Positions 1 to 6,279 of a stretch of 7,761 nucleotides of DNA are shown in pieces; the stretch's first letter is position 1; the number at the start of each line of letters is the position of its first letter. Made by a program: the position numbers and the translations under genes. The DNA is taken from the NCBI GenBank assembly GCA_000438355.1, contig FR901486.1:1-7761 (forward strand), in the 5' to 3' direction. The stretch comes from Clostridium sp. CAG:273. GTDB taxonomy: Bacteria; Bacillota; Clostridia; TANB77; CAG-508. The notes under the pieces were generated by a model. It saw only the letters and a program-made list of their open reading frames with translations. It was not told where the DNA came from and made no database searches.

Positions 1-20
1 TTAATATTTTAAAATATTAA
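1..20. repeat. Perfect 20-bp AT-only palindrome
   Basis: The first ten bases, TTAATATTTT, are followed directly by their exact reverse complement, with no loop. It contains no G or C and touches the window edge, so any extension to the left cannot be seen. With no loop and no T-tract it is not a typical intrinsic terminator. It may be chance in DNA this AT-rich. Confidence 0.5.
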
Positions 21-198
21 TCATTAAATCTTGGAAGTTTATTGCATTACTCAATTCTCATTTATTGCCTTAGTTGCTTTTTTTCACTTAATTTATGACT
101 ATTGTCATTAGTTTATACCCTTATGAGTAAATTTCTTAATTTTATATATTACTACTTTTGTAATATTTTAATACATTAAGACATATTGTAAATATTTT
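21..198. other. Gene-free region downstream of spo0A
   Basis: No credible coding frame or RNA gene is visible here. Two weak inverted repeats occur: a 7-bp stem, ATATTAC/GTAATAT, at 146-166 with a 7-base loop, and a 5-bp stem, ATGAC/GTCAT, near 95-108. Neither is followed by a T-tract in the direction of spo0A transcription, so no convincing terminator for spo0A can be named. The transcript may end further left, outside the window. Confidence 0.6.
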
Positions 199-1017
199 TT
201 ATGCACTCTTTAATTCAAGTCTCAATTTATCCGCAATCATTGCTATAAATTCTGAATTTGTTGGTTTTCCTTTTGCTGCTGATACTGTATATCCAAATAT
301 ATTTTCCACAACCTCTTGTTGACCCCTTCCCCATGCTACTTCTATTGCGTGACGAATTGCACGTTCCACTCTACTTGGTGTTGTATGATACTTCTTAGAA
401 ATATCTGGGTATAATTGTTTTGTTATTTGATTAATTACATCTATGTCTTCAATTGCCATTATTATTGCTTCTCTTAAATATTGATATCCTTTAATATGAG
501 CAGGTACACCTACCTCATGTATGATATTTGTTACTAAAGCTTCTACATTCTCCTCATTATTCCTTTTATTTGGATCTATTTCTATATATTGCGATTTAAT
601 TTCTTTGCCAATGAAATTATTTTTTTGTTTTTCAGGTTGATAATTTTTTATTTCTCTTATTCTCTTTATTAGTAACTTAATTTCAAAAGGTTTAACAACA
701 TAATATTGAGCTCCTAAATTTATAGCTCTTTGAGTTATTTTATCTTGTCCAACTGCAGATAAAATAATACATATTGGCATTTTGTCTATTTGATTTTCAT
801 TAAGTTTTTCTAATACACCTAATCCATCCAAATGAGGCATAATAATATCCAACAATACAACATCTGGCTTTAATTCTTTAATTAATTCGTAAGCTTCCTC
901 TCCATCTTTAACCATTCCTACGATATCCATATCGTTTTCTTTCCTTAAATAACTTGCCAAAGTCATTGCAAACTCAGGATTATCATCTGCAATTAAGACT
1001 GTAATTTTCTCGTTCAA
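199..1017 (-). CDS. spo0A: Spo0A, sporulation master response regulator
   Basis: Cytoplasmic transcription factor that, once phosphorylated, binds 0A boxes and starts endospore formation. The 272 residues match the family length (B. subtilis about 267). The receiver domain spans about 5-122, with acidic pocket D11/D12, phospho-acceptor D57 in the LLDIIMPHLDG motif, S87 in the switch position and conserved K109. A lysine/asparagine-rich linker (about 123-155) leads to the Spo0A effector domain (about 158-272). That domain carries the family signatures HEVGVPAHIKGYQYLREAI, the DNA-recognition helix SRVERAIRHAIEVAW (215-229) and the tail KPTNSEFIAMIADKLRLE. The start codon is TTG. It is chosen because AAGGGGG lies 9 bases upstream and because the next in-frame ATG would remove the D11/D12 pocket. 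All key residues are present, so the protein should be functional. The gene has its own promoter upstream and is not next to spoIVB. Confidence 0.98.
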   Translation of the reverse strand: MNEKITVLIADDNPEFAMTLASYLRKENDMDIVGMVKDGEEAYELIKELKPDVVLLDIIMPHLDGLGVLEKLNENQIDKMPICIILSAVGQDKITQRAINLGAQYYVVKPFEIKLLIKRIREIKNYQPEKQKNNFIGKEIKSQYIEIDPNKRNNEENVEALVTNIIHEVGVPAHIKGYQYLREAIIMAIEDIDVINQITKQLYPDISKKYHTTPSRVERAIRHAIEVAWGRGQQEVVENIFGYTVSAAKGKPTNSEFIAMIADKLRLELKSA

Positions 1018-1026
1018 GTTCTTTTT

Positions 1027-1033
1027 CCCCCTT
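1027..1033 (-). promoter_or_regulatory. Ribosome binding site fixing the TTG start of spo0A
   Basis: On the minus strand the site reads AAGGGGG, 9 bases before the TTG codon at 1015-1017. It is G-rich in an otherwise AT-rich gap, and it decides the non-ATG start. Confidence 0.8.
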
Positions 1034-1043
1034 ACAATTGTTT

Positions 1044-1058
1044 TGTAAATATTTTACA
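1044..1058. repeat. 15-bp dyad TGTAAA-TAT-TTTACA, possible operator
   Basis: Perfect 6-bp arms flank a 3-base centre. The dyad starts 6 bases downstream of the predicted -10 element of spo0A, so it would cover the transcription start. This size and position suit a dimeric repressor site, but I cannot assign it to a regulator. Each arm has only one G or C, so chance occurrence is possible. Confidence 0.45.
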
Positions 1059-1064
1059 GTTTTG

Positions 1065-1093
1065 ATTATATTCTCTTTTCCAAAAAATTGCAA
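1065..1093 (-). promoter_or_regulatory. Predicted spo0A promoter (sigma-A type)
   Basis: The minus strand shows TTGCAA (1088-1093), a 17-base spacer, then a perfect TATAAT (1065-1070). The predicted transcription start is near 1058, giving a leader of about 40 bases. The bases GAGAATAT overlapping the -10 also fit the sigma-H -10 pattern (GAAT core), but no good sigma-H -35 (AGGA-type) lies at the right distance. B. subtilis spo0A is known to have both sigma-A and sigma-H promoters. No 0A box (TGTCGAA-like) was found nearby. Confidence 0.7.
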
Positions 1094-1106
1094 TACTTTT
1101 TGGAAA
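1077..1106. repeat. 10-bp inverted repeat around the spo0A -35
   Basis: The arms TTTCCAAAAA (1077-1086) and TTTTTGGAAA (1097-1106) pair perfectly around a 10-base loop that contains the -35 TTGCAA. On the plus strand six T residues follow (1107-1112), so it has the layout of a weak intrinsic terminator for plus-strand (antisense) transcripts. For yigZ, read on the minus strand, no U-tract follows, so it is not a normal yigZ terminator. Only two G:C pairs stabilise the stem. It could instead be a protein-binding dyad over the promoter. Confidence 0.5.
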
Positions 1107-1132
1107 TTTTTTCTATTTTTATTGTTTTATCT

Positions 1133-1771
1133 TTATATTTCAATGTTTTTTCTTATTTTTTTATTTTGCAAAATCGTAAAATTTACAATTTTAATTTCAT
1201 TTTTATCTACATATCTAATTAATTCTTCTTTTTCCTCATTTGTTGCTTCAATTTTACATCTAATATTATTAAGATATTCTGTGTCTATTATTTTTACATT
1301 ACTCTTTCTGCAACAATATTTAAAATTCTCAAAATCATTATAATTTAAATTTATCTCTGCTAAAATGCCATTTTCCTCAACAGCAAATTTTGCATTTTCT
1401 ATAGCCATTTTTGTTGCTTGTGAATATGCTTTAACTAATCCTCCTGTACCCAAAAGAATTCCTCCAAAATATCTTGTAACAATTACTAGTACATTCATTA
1501 GTTCCATTTTATTTAATATGTTTAGAATAGGTGCACCTGCTGTTCCACTAGGCTCACCATCATCGCTAGCTCTTTCTATAATGGTATCCTCATCTTCAAT
1601 TCTATATGCATAACAATTATGTCTAGAATCAAAATATTTCTTTTTTATAGCTTTTAATTTTTCTTCAACCTCTTCTAAAGATTTTACATAATATATATTT
1701 GCAATAAATTTTGACCTTCTTTCTACTATTTCTGCTTCTGCATTATTTATTATTGTTTTAAATTTTTCCAT
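1133..1771 (-). CDS. yigZ: YigZ/IMPACT family protein
   Basis: Member of the conserved YigZ (E. coli) / YvyE (B. subtilis) / IMPACT family. Its bacterial role is poorly defined; eukaryotic IMPACT acts in translational control through GCN1/GCN2, and this should not be transferred directly. From the chosen start there are 212 residues, close to family length. The N-terminal UPF0029 domain (about 10-125) carries SKFIA (20-24), DSRHNCYAY (48-56), the signature DDGEPSGTAG (70-79) and VTRYFGGILLGTGGL (98-112). The C-terminal DUF1949-like ferredoxin-fold part covers about 135-200 and is more divergent. The ATG at 1769-1771 is preferred because GAGGA lies 11 bases upstream and family members begin just before this point. 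An in-frame TTG at 1789 would add six residues but has no ribosome binding site. The protein is probably cytoplasmic. The gene stands 97 bases from the preceding one and may be expressed separately. Confidence 0.95.
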   Translation of the reverse strand: MEKFKTIINNAEAEIVERRSKFIANIYYVKSLEEVEEKLKAIKKKYFDSRHNCYAYRIEDEDTIIERASDDGEPSGTAGAPILNILNKMELMNVLVIVTRYFGGILLGTGGLVKAYSQATKMAIENAKFAVEENGILAEINLNYNDFENFKYCCRKSNVKIIDTEYLNNIRCKIEATNEEKEELIRYVDKNEIKIVNFTILQNKKIRKNIEI

Positions 1772-1822
1772 CCTAACTCTTTTCCTCAAAATTTACTTTA
1801 ATTTAATTTTCTTACCATAAAT

Positions 1823-1862
1823 TATATAACTATAACTTCAAATTTAAAGTTATAGTTATATA
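1823..1862. repeat. Perfect 16-bp AT-rich hairpin between flavoprotein gene and yigZ
   Basis: Arms at 1823-1838 (TATATAACTATAACTT) and 1847-1862 are exact reverse complements around the 8-base loop CAAATTTA. The arm contains an internal tandem TATAAC TATAAC. It begins 6 bases after the stop codon of the flavoprotein gene, where an operon terminator is expected, but no U-run follows on the transcribed strand and only two G:C pairs occur. A TATAAT on the minus strand (1821-1826) overlaps its distal end and could be the -10 of a yigZ promoter, though no good -35 lies 16-18 bases upstream. It may be a terminator-like or mRNA 3'-end stem, or an operator for yigZ. Confidence 0.65.
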
Positions 1863-1868
1863 CCTAAA

Positions 1869-3152
1869 TTACATTATCTTCCCTGCAGTATATCCAGTAG
1901 AATAAGCTATTTGCAAATTAAATCCTCCTGTATATGCATCTACATCTATAATCTCTCCTGCAAAATATAATCCTTTTACTAATTTTGACTCCATCGTTTT
2001 TGGGTTAATTTCTTTTATATTTATACCACCAGCTGTTACAATAGCTTCTTCTATTGGTCTAAAACCCTTTATTGTTATCTCAAATTTTTTTAGTATATTT
2101 ACTAAATCTTCTCTTTCTTTCTTTGTTATTTCATTAACTTGTTTATTAGGGTTTATATTAGATATTTCTATTACAGTATCAATCATTTTCTTTGGTAGTA
2201 GTGCATCCAAACTATTTTTAAACAATTTGTTTTTCTCACTTAAAAAATCTCTTAGAATTCTTTCATCTAGCTTTTCATTAGAAAGTGCTGGCTTTAAATC
2301 TATAAGAATTTTAATTTTATTATTTTGAAGCAATTCTTCTAAATTTTTGTACCTTAATAAATGTGCAGAACCACTAAGTATAGTAGGACCAGAAAGTCCA
2401 AAATGTGTAAATATCATTTCTCCAAAATCTTTATAGATTTCTTTATTTTTTTCTATATCTACAAACTTAACACTTACATTTTTTAGGCTTAGTCCTTGCA
2501 ACTGTTTACAGATTCTTATAGAATCACCTTTTGCCTCTAATGGTACTAATGATGGAACAATTTTAGTAACAGTATGTCCTAATTTTTTTGCTATTTCATA
2601 TCCATCTCCTGTTGAACCTGTTTTTGGATAACTTTTTCCTCCTGTTGCTAATATAACTTTTTCGCAATCTAAAACTTCTTTTTTCCCATTTATTAAATAT
2701 TCGACTTTGCTAACATTAATTGTATTTTCATTATTATTTTTCTTTGTTATAATTTTTTGTACCTTGGCATTTACTATAATCTTTACACCCAATTTTTTTA
2801 CTTTTTTTACTATGGCATCCCTTACATCAATAGACCTATCTGTTACTGGAAATATTCTTTGTCCTCTCTCTACTTTTACATTTACACCTTGTTCTTTTAA
2901 TAAGCTTATAATATCTTCATTTGTAAAATTATTAAAAGCACCATAAAGAAACTTCCCATTTCCTGGAATATTTCTTATAAATTCTTCCATAGGTATATTA
3001 CTTGTTATATTACATCTACCTTTACCTGTAATTAACAACTTTCTACCTACTTCATTCATTTTTTCTAATACAATAACTTCATTATTTTCTTGTGCAGCAG
3101 ATATTGCTGCTATAAGCCCTGCTGGACCTCCTCCTATTACTACAACTTTCAT
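1869..3152 (-). CDS. BaiN/YhiN (HI0933)-family FAD-dependent oxidoreductase
   Basis: Cytoplasmic flavoprotein of the HI0933/YhiN family. The family is variously labelled NAD(P)/FAD-dependent oxidoreductase, aminoacetone oxidase-like or BaiN-like. The clostridial member BaiN reduces bile-acid intermediates, but most members have no proven substrate and no bai genes are visible here. The 427 residues cover the full family length. The N-terminal FAD Rossmann motif is GGGPAG (7-12), with E30 (VLEK) at the end of the second strand to bind ribose. Family signatures follow: GRKLLITGKGRCNIT (36-50), ATGGKSYPKTGSTGDGY (169-185), FTHFGLSGPTIL (248-259), VTAGGI (372-377) and the C-terminal FAD-binding FAGEIIDVDAYTGGFN (397-412). 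Two ATG codons are adjacent. The second (3150-3152) is preferred because AAAGGA sits 6 bases before it; using 3155 would add one methionine. This AAAGGA overlaps the stop codon of the upstream PLP gene, which implies translational coupling. It is the last gene of the likely operon. Confidence 0.93.
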   Translation of the reverse strand: MKVVVIGGGPAGLIAAISAAQENNEVIVLEKMNEVGRKLLITGKGRCNITSNIPMEEFIRNIPGNGKFLYGAFNNFTNEDIISLLKEQGVNVKVERGQRIFPVTDRSIDVRDAIVKKVKKLGVKIIVNAKVQKIITKKNNNENTINVSKVEYLINGKKEVLDCEKVILATGGKSYPKTGSTGDGYEIAKKLGHTVTKIVPSLVPLEAKGDSIRICKQLQGLSLKNVSVKFVDIEKNKEIYKDFGEMIFTHFGLSGPTILSGSAHLLRYKNLEELLQNNKIKILIDLKPALSNEKLDERILRDFLSEKNKLFKNSLDALLPKKMIDTVIEISNINPNKQVNEITKKEREDLVNILKKFEITIKGFRPIEEAIVTAGGINIKEINPKTMESKLVKGLYFAGEIIDVDAYTGGFNLQIAYSTGYTAGKIM

Positions 3153-3158
3153 CATTTA

Positions 3159-3164
3159 TCCTTT
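3159..3164 (-). promoter_or_regulatory. Ribosome binding site overlapping the upstream stop codon
   Basis: On the minus strand AAAGGA uses two bases of the TAA stop of the PLP-enzyme gene and lies 6 bases before the ATG at 3152. This favours the second of two adjacent ATG codons and suggests translational coupling of the two genes. Confidence 0.7.
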
Positions 3165-4410
3165 AAATTATATTTTGTATAGCCTTTAATACACCTATTT
3201 TTCCATATTGATATGTTAATCCACCTTGCATAAAAGCAGTATATGGTGTTCTTATTGGTCCATCACATGATAATTCTATTGAAGAGCCTTGTGTAAATGC
3301 ACCTGCTGCCATTATAACTTTGTCTGTATATCCTGGCATATCCCATGGTTCTGGTATAGAGTTAGAGTCTATAGGCGACCCAGCTTGTATTCCTTGACAA
3401 TATTTTATTAACTTTTCTGGATTATTAAAGTTAATAGTTTGAACAATATCTGCCCTTTTTTCATTAAATTCTGGCTCAACATCATATCCTAATTTTTTTA
3501 AACAATAGCTTGCAAATACTGCTGTCTTTAAGCTTGCAGCTACTACAGTTGGCGCCATAAATAATCCTTGTAATATAGATTTAGTAATTCCTAAAGTTGG
3601 ACCTACTTCTTTGCCTTCTCCTGGAACAGTTAATCTTTCTGAAACAAGCTTTATTAATTCTCTCTTTCCAGCAACATATGCACCATTAGGTGCTATTCCT
3701 CCACCTAAATTTTTTATTAAAGATCCTACTATTATGTCTGCACCTACTTCTATTGGCTCTTTTGTATCAACAAATTCACAATAACAATTGTCAATCATTA
3801 TAATAATATCTTTATTTATTTTCTTTATAAAACTTATAACTTCTTCTAGTTTATCTATAGTAATACTCTTTCTTGTGCTATATCCCTTTGATCTTTGTAT
3901 TTCAATTACCTTTATATTACTATTTTTTATTTTTCTCTCTATTGCTTCAAAGTCAAAACTACTATCTGCTTTTAAATCAATTTGCTCAAAATTAACATTA
4001 TATGATTTTAAAGAACTTGGATTGTCTACAATTCCTATAACTTCATCTAGAGTGTCATAAGGTTTGCCTGTAATGCTAAGTAAAGTGTCTCCTGGCCTTA
4101 ATAAAGCAAATAATGTTACTGTTAAGGCATGCGTTCCAGATATAAATTGACCTCTTACAATACTATCTTCTGCTTTAAATATATCTGCAAAAACTTTTTC
4201 TGTTGTGTCTCTTCCTATATCTCCATATCCATAACCAGTGGTACTATTAAAATGTATTTCTGATATTTCATTTTTCTGAAATGCATTTAAAACCTTTATA
4301 CTATTGTATTCTTCTATTTTTTCTATATTTTCAAATATATCTTTTATATTTTCTTCCGCTTCATTTGCTAAATTTATTACTTTTTCACTAATTCCTAATG
4401 CTGAATACAT
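3163..4410 (-). CDS. ynbB: YnbB-type PLP-dependent enzyme (methionine gamma-lyase / aluminium resistance family)
   Basis: Fold-type I, PLP-dependent enzyme of the family annotated as methionine gamma-lyase-related or 'aluminium resistance protein' (B. subtilis YnbB, about 420 residues; here 415). The true reaction of the family is not firmly known, and a lyase acting on a sulfur amino acid is only a reasonable guess. Landmarks are GYGYGDIGRD (59-68); SGTHA (91-95), a likely phosphate/cofactor contact; D207 in MIDNCYCEF, expected to bind the pyridine nitrogen; and K233 in GSLIKNLGGGIAPNGAY, the likely Schiff-base lysine. The conserved C-terminal part includes AGSPIDSNSIPEPWDMPGY (343-361) and a TPYTAFMQGGLTY stretch (388-400). 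The start is ATG with AGAGG 7 bases upstream. It lies 15 bases after the WG-repeat gene and 10 bases before the flavoprotein start, so it is co-transcribed. No signal peptide or membrane segment is present. Family confidence is high and substrate confidence low. Confidence 0.94.
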   Translation of the reverse strand: MYSALGISEKVINLANEAEENIKDIFENIEKIEEYNSIKVLNAFQKNEISEIHFNSTTGYGYGDIGRDTTEKVFADIFKAEDSIVRGQFISGTHALTVTLFALLRPGDTLLSITGKPYDTLDEVIGIVDNPSSLKSYNVNFEQIDLKADSSFDFEAIERKIKNSNIKVIEIQRSKGYSTRKSITIDKLEEVISFIKKINKDIIIMIDNCYCEFVDTKEPIEVGADIIVGSLIKNLGGGIAPNGAYVAGKRELIKLVSERLTVPGEGKEVGPTLGITKSILQGLFMAPTVVAASLKTAVFASYCLKKLGYDVEPEFNEKRADIVQTINFNNPEKLIKYCQGIQAGSPIDSNSIPEPWDMPGYTDKVIMAAGAFTQGSSIELSCDGPIRTPYTAFMQGGLTYQYGKIGVLKAIQNII

Positions 4411-4425
4411 TTCATTACCTCTATT

Positions 4426-6252
4426 CTAATCTTCTATTTCTTTATTATTTTCTATATTTGTCTCTTCGTTTTGATTACTTACTTCATTATTTGCTTCTTG
4501 TTGAACTTGGTTATCACTATAACAACTCTCACCTGTCCATGATTCTATTTTATAAAGCTTACCAATAAATGTTGGTTCAATATCTTCTAATTCATATATA
4601 GGTTCTTGTACAACTTGTCCATTAGCATCTATGCTTCCCCATTTTCCATCTTTCTTTATTCCTGCATAACCATATTCATTTATTTCTGTTACCATGTCAT
4701 AAATGCACTCCACTACTATCTGACCAGATTTATTAACAAATCCCCATTTTCCATTTTGTTTATATGCAAATAAATTATTATTTATATATATATCTTTTCC
4801 AGTAAGTTTATTTCCATTAAAGTCATAATACTCAAAATCATCTTCTGTATACATTAAAACATAGCTATCTTTTACTTCTATATCAGAAGCTTTCATTTTA
4901 TTTATCTCTTCGAAACTTTTATTAAATAATATTGTTTCGTCATTTTCTAAATCATATGCTTGTATTAAATCTGCGTCATGTACACTTATAACGCTATTAT
5001 ATTTTATTTCTAATAAAACATTATTCTCGCTATCTATAATTCCACTTTTTTTGCCTTGTGAAACTATAAAATGCTCATCTCCTAAATATTCTATATAATC
5101 ATATTTATTACTTAACAAATTATTTTTATTCTCATCTAGTACTGTATATAAATTATCTTTATCTATTGCAATATAATAGTTTTCGTCTTTAGTTTTTGTT
5201 AAACTAACTATATCACTATTTTCAATTTCATTTCCTTTTAAATCTAAAATAGTTAATTCATTATTTTTAGTTGCATTAATATATTCTCCTCCAAAAGACA
5301 ATTCATCATATTCTGTATTTACTATTATATCGCCATTTGTATCTATAACACCTTTTTTTGAATTTCTTTGTGCTATAAACAAATTATTTGAAAGATTATA
5401 TTCTATACTCTCAAATTCATAATTTGTTAAACATTTATTATTTCTCATAAGTCCTGCTTGTCCATTTTTATATGCTATAAAATAAATGTCATCTCCTTGT
5501 ATTTCATTAATCCTCTCTATTTTTGTAAATTCAGGTTTTAAAATTCTTTTTCCATTATAGTTTATATATCCATAACGATATCCTTCTTCTGTTTTCTCAC
5601 TTACTATAAATCCTGCTTTTTTACTTTTAGTTTGTGTATCATAATAATTATCTGCAGAGATAGAGTCATATTTTACTTCAATCATTTCTGCACCATTAAT
5701 ATTAACTATTCCATATTTTTCATCTTTACTTACTAATAATGTTCCTTCTTTATAGTCAAGTCCTATAATATTGTCATATATAGGTTTTGTTAATTCTTTT
5801 CCATTAAAGTCTATTAACCCATATTTTCCGTCTTTTTTATATTTTAGTACACTTTTTTCATATGGTACATTTGTATCTGTAGATTCTACAGATATAGCAC
5901 TTACTTTATCATATGTTGTTAAAATCTGCTCTTTGTTTTCATTTAATACTTTATTTTCATATTCTCCTAGTTCTTGATTATATTCACTCATGCAAATAAA
6001 TAAAGGTTTGGATGGATTAGGAATTTGAACATTTATATATGTTGGTTCTACAACAATTTCTCCTTTTTTGTTTATAACACCATATTTTTCATCTCTATAA
6101 AAAATGCTATAATTATATTCTTCTACATTTGATATTTCATAATTAAATTTACTCTTTTTTATAAAATATACTGCTGTAATTGTTGCAGCTGTAATTATTG
6201 CTAATACTATTACAATAATAATTACTATTTTTATTATATTCTTATTTTTCAT
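4426..6252 (-). CDS. Membrane-anchored WG-repeat protein
   Basis: Function unknown. The 608-residue protein begins with a lysine-containing N-terminus and one hydrophobic segment (about 6-31, almost all I/V/A/T). This is read as an uncleaved signal-anchor, with the rest probably outside the cell. Residues about 47-560 form roughly 14 tandem WG-type beta repeats of about 30-38 residues each, following a pattern like GK(W/Y)G-(I/V)-(I/V/D)-x-x-G-x-x-(I/V)-x-x-P-x-Y-D. The best copies are at 51-71 (EKYGVINKKGEIVVEPTY), 141-160, 177-196, 499-519 (GKWGFVNKSGQIVVECIYD) and 534-553 (GKWGSIDANGQVVQEPIY). Only the last two keep the canonical KWG; the middle copies (about 260-490) are degenerate. An acidic N/E/Q-rich tail (about 578-608) follows. 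The start ATG is preceded by GAGG at only 3 bases and AAAGG at 12, so initiation may be modest. It lies 27 bases after the transporter gene, in the same operon. WG repeats are usually linked to protein binding. Confidence 0.88.
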   Translation of the reverse strand: MKNKNIIKIVIIIVIVLAIITAATITAVYFIKKSKFNYEISNVEEYNYSIFYRDEKYGVINKKGEIVVEPTYINVQIPNPSKPLFICMSEYNQELGEYENKVLNENKEQILTTYDKVSAISVESTDTNVPYEKSVLKYKKDGKYGLIDFNGKELTKPIYDNIIGLDYKEGTLLVSKDEKYGIVNINGAEMIEVKYDSISADNYYDTQTKSKKAGFIVSEKTEEGYRYGYINYNGKRILKPEFTKIERINEIQGDDIYFIAYKNGQAGLMRNNKCLTNYEFESIEYNLSNNLFIAQRNSKKGVIDTNGDIIVNTEYDELSFGGEYINATKNNELTILDLKGNEIENSDIVSLTKTKDENYYIAIDKDNLYTVLDENKNNLLSNKYDYIEYLGDEHFIVSQGKKSGIIDSENNVLLEIKYNSVISVHDADLIQAYDLENDETILFNKSFEEINKMKASDIEVKDSYVLMYTEDDFEYYDFNGNKLTGKDIYINNNLFAYKQNGKWGFVNKSGQIVVECIYDMVTEINEYGYAGIKKDGKWGSIDANGQVVQEPIYELEDIEPTFIGKLYKIESWTGESCYSDNQVQQEANNEVSNQNEETNIENNKEIED

Positions 6253-6279
6253 CTACCTCACAAACCTTTCTTTAAACGA

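Noticed and set aside
95..130. Eleven-codon plus-strand mini-ORF (ATG to TAA)
   Set aside because: It has no Shine-Dalgarno sequence, and a run this short is expected by chance.
146..166. 7-bp hairpin as the spo0A terminator
   Set aside because: The stem is short and AT-only except for one pair, and no U-tract follows in the spo0A direction.
1078..1092. CodY box in the spo0A promoter (minus-strand AATTTTTTGGAAAAG)
   Set aside because: It matches the CodY consensus at 11 of 15 positions, but such matches are frequent in AT-rich DNA, so it is not called.
1018..1132. 0A boxes for Spo0A autoregulation
   Set aside because: No TGTCGAA-like heptamer or close variant was found on either strand of the spo0A leader.
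1038..1343. Plus-strand open frame of 101 codons
   Set aside because: It lies over the spo0A promoter and the antisense of yigZ. The translation is a phenylalanine/leucine-rich stretch typical of reading AT-rich genes backwards, with no ribosome binding site.
1365..1613. Plus-strand open frame antisense to yigZ
   Set aside because: It is fully inside the highly conserved yigZ coding region and shows no independent protein features.
1772..1789. TTG at 1789 as the start of yigZ
   Set aside because: No ribosome binding site lies upstream of it, whereas the ATG at 1771 has GAGGA at 11 bases and fits the family N-terminus.
2707..4060. Plus-strand frames at 2707-2946 and 3788-4060
   Set aside because: Both are antisense to well-supported enzymes and encode low-complexity hydrophobic F/I/S/L-rich strings, the usual shadow of AT-rich genes.
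5771..5977. Plus-strand open frame inside the WG-repeat gene
   Set aside because: It is antisense to the repeat region, with no ribosome binding site and no recognisable domain.
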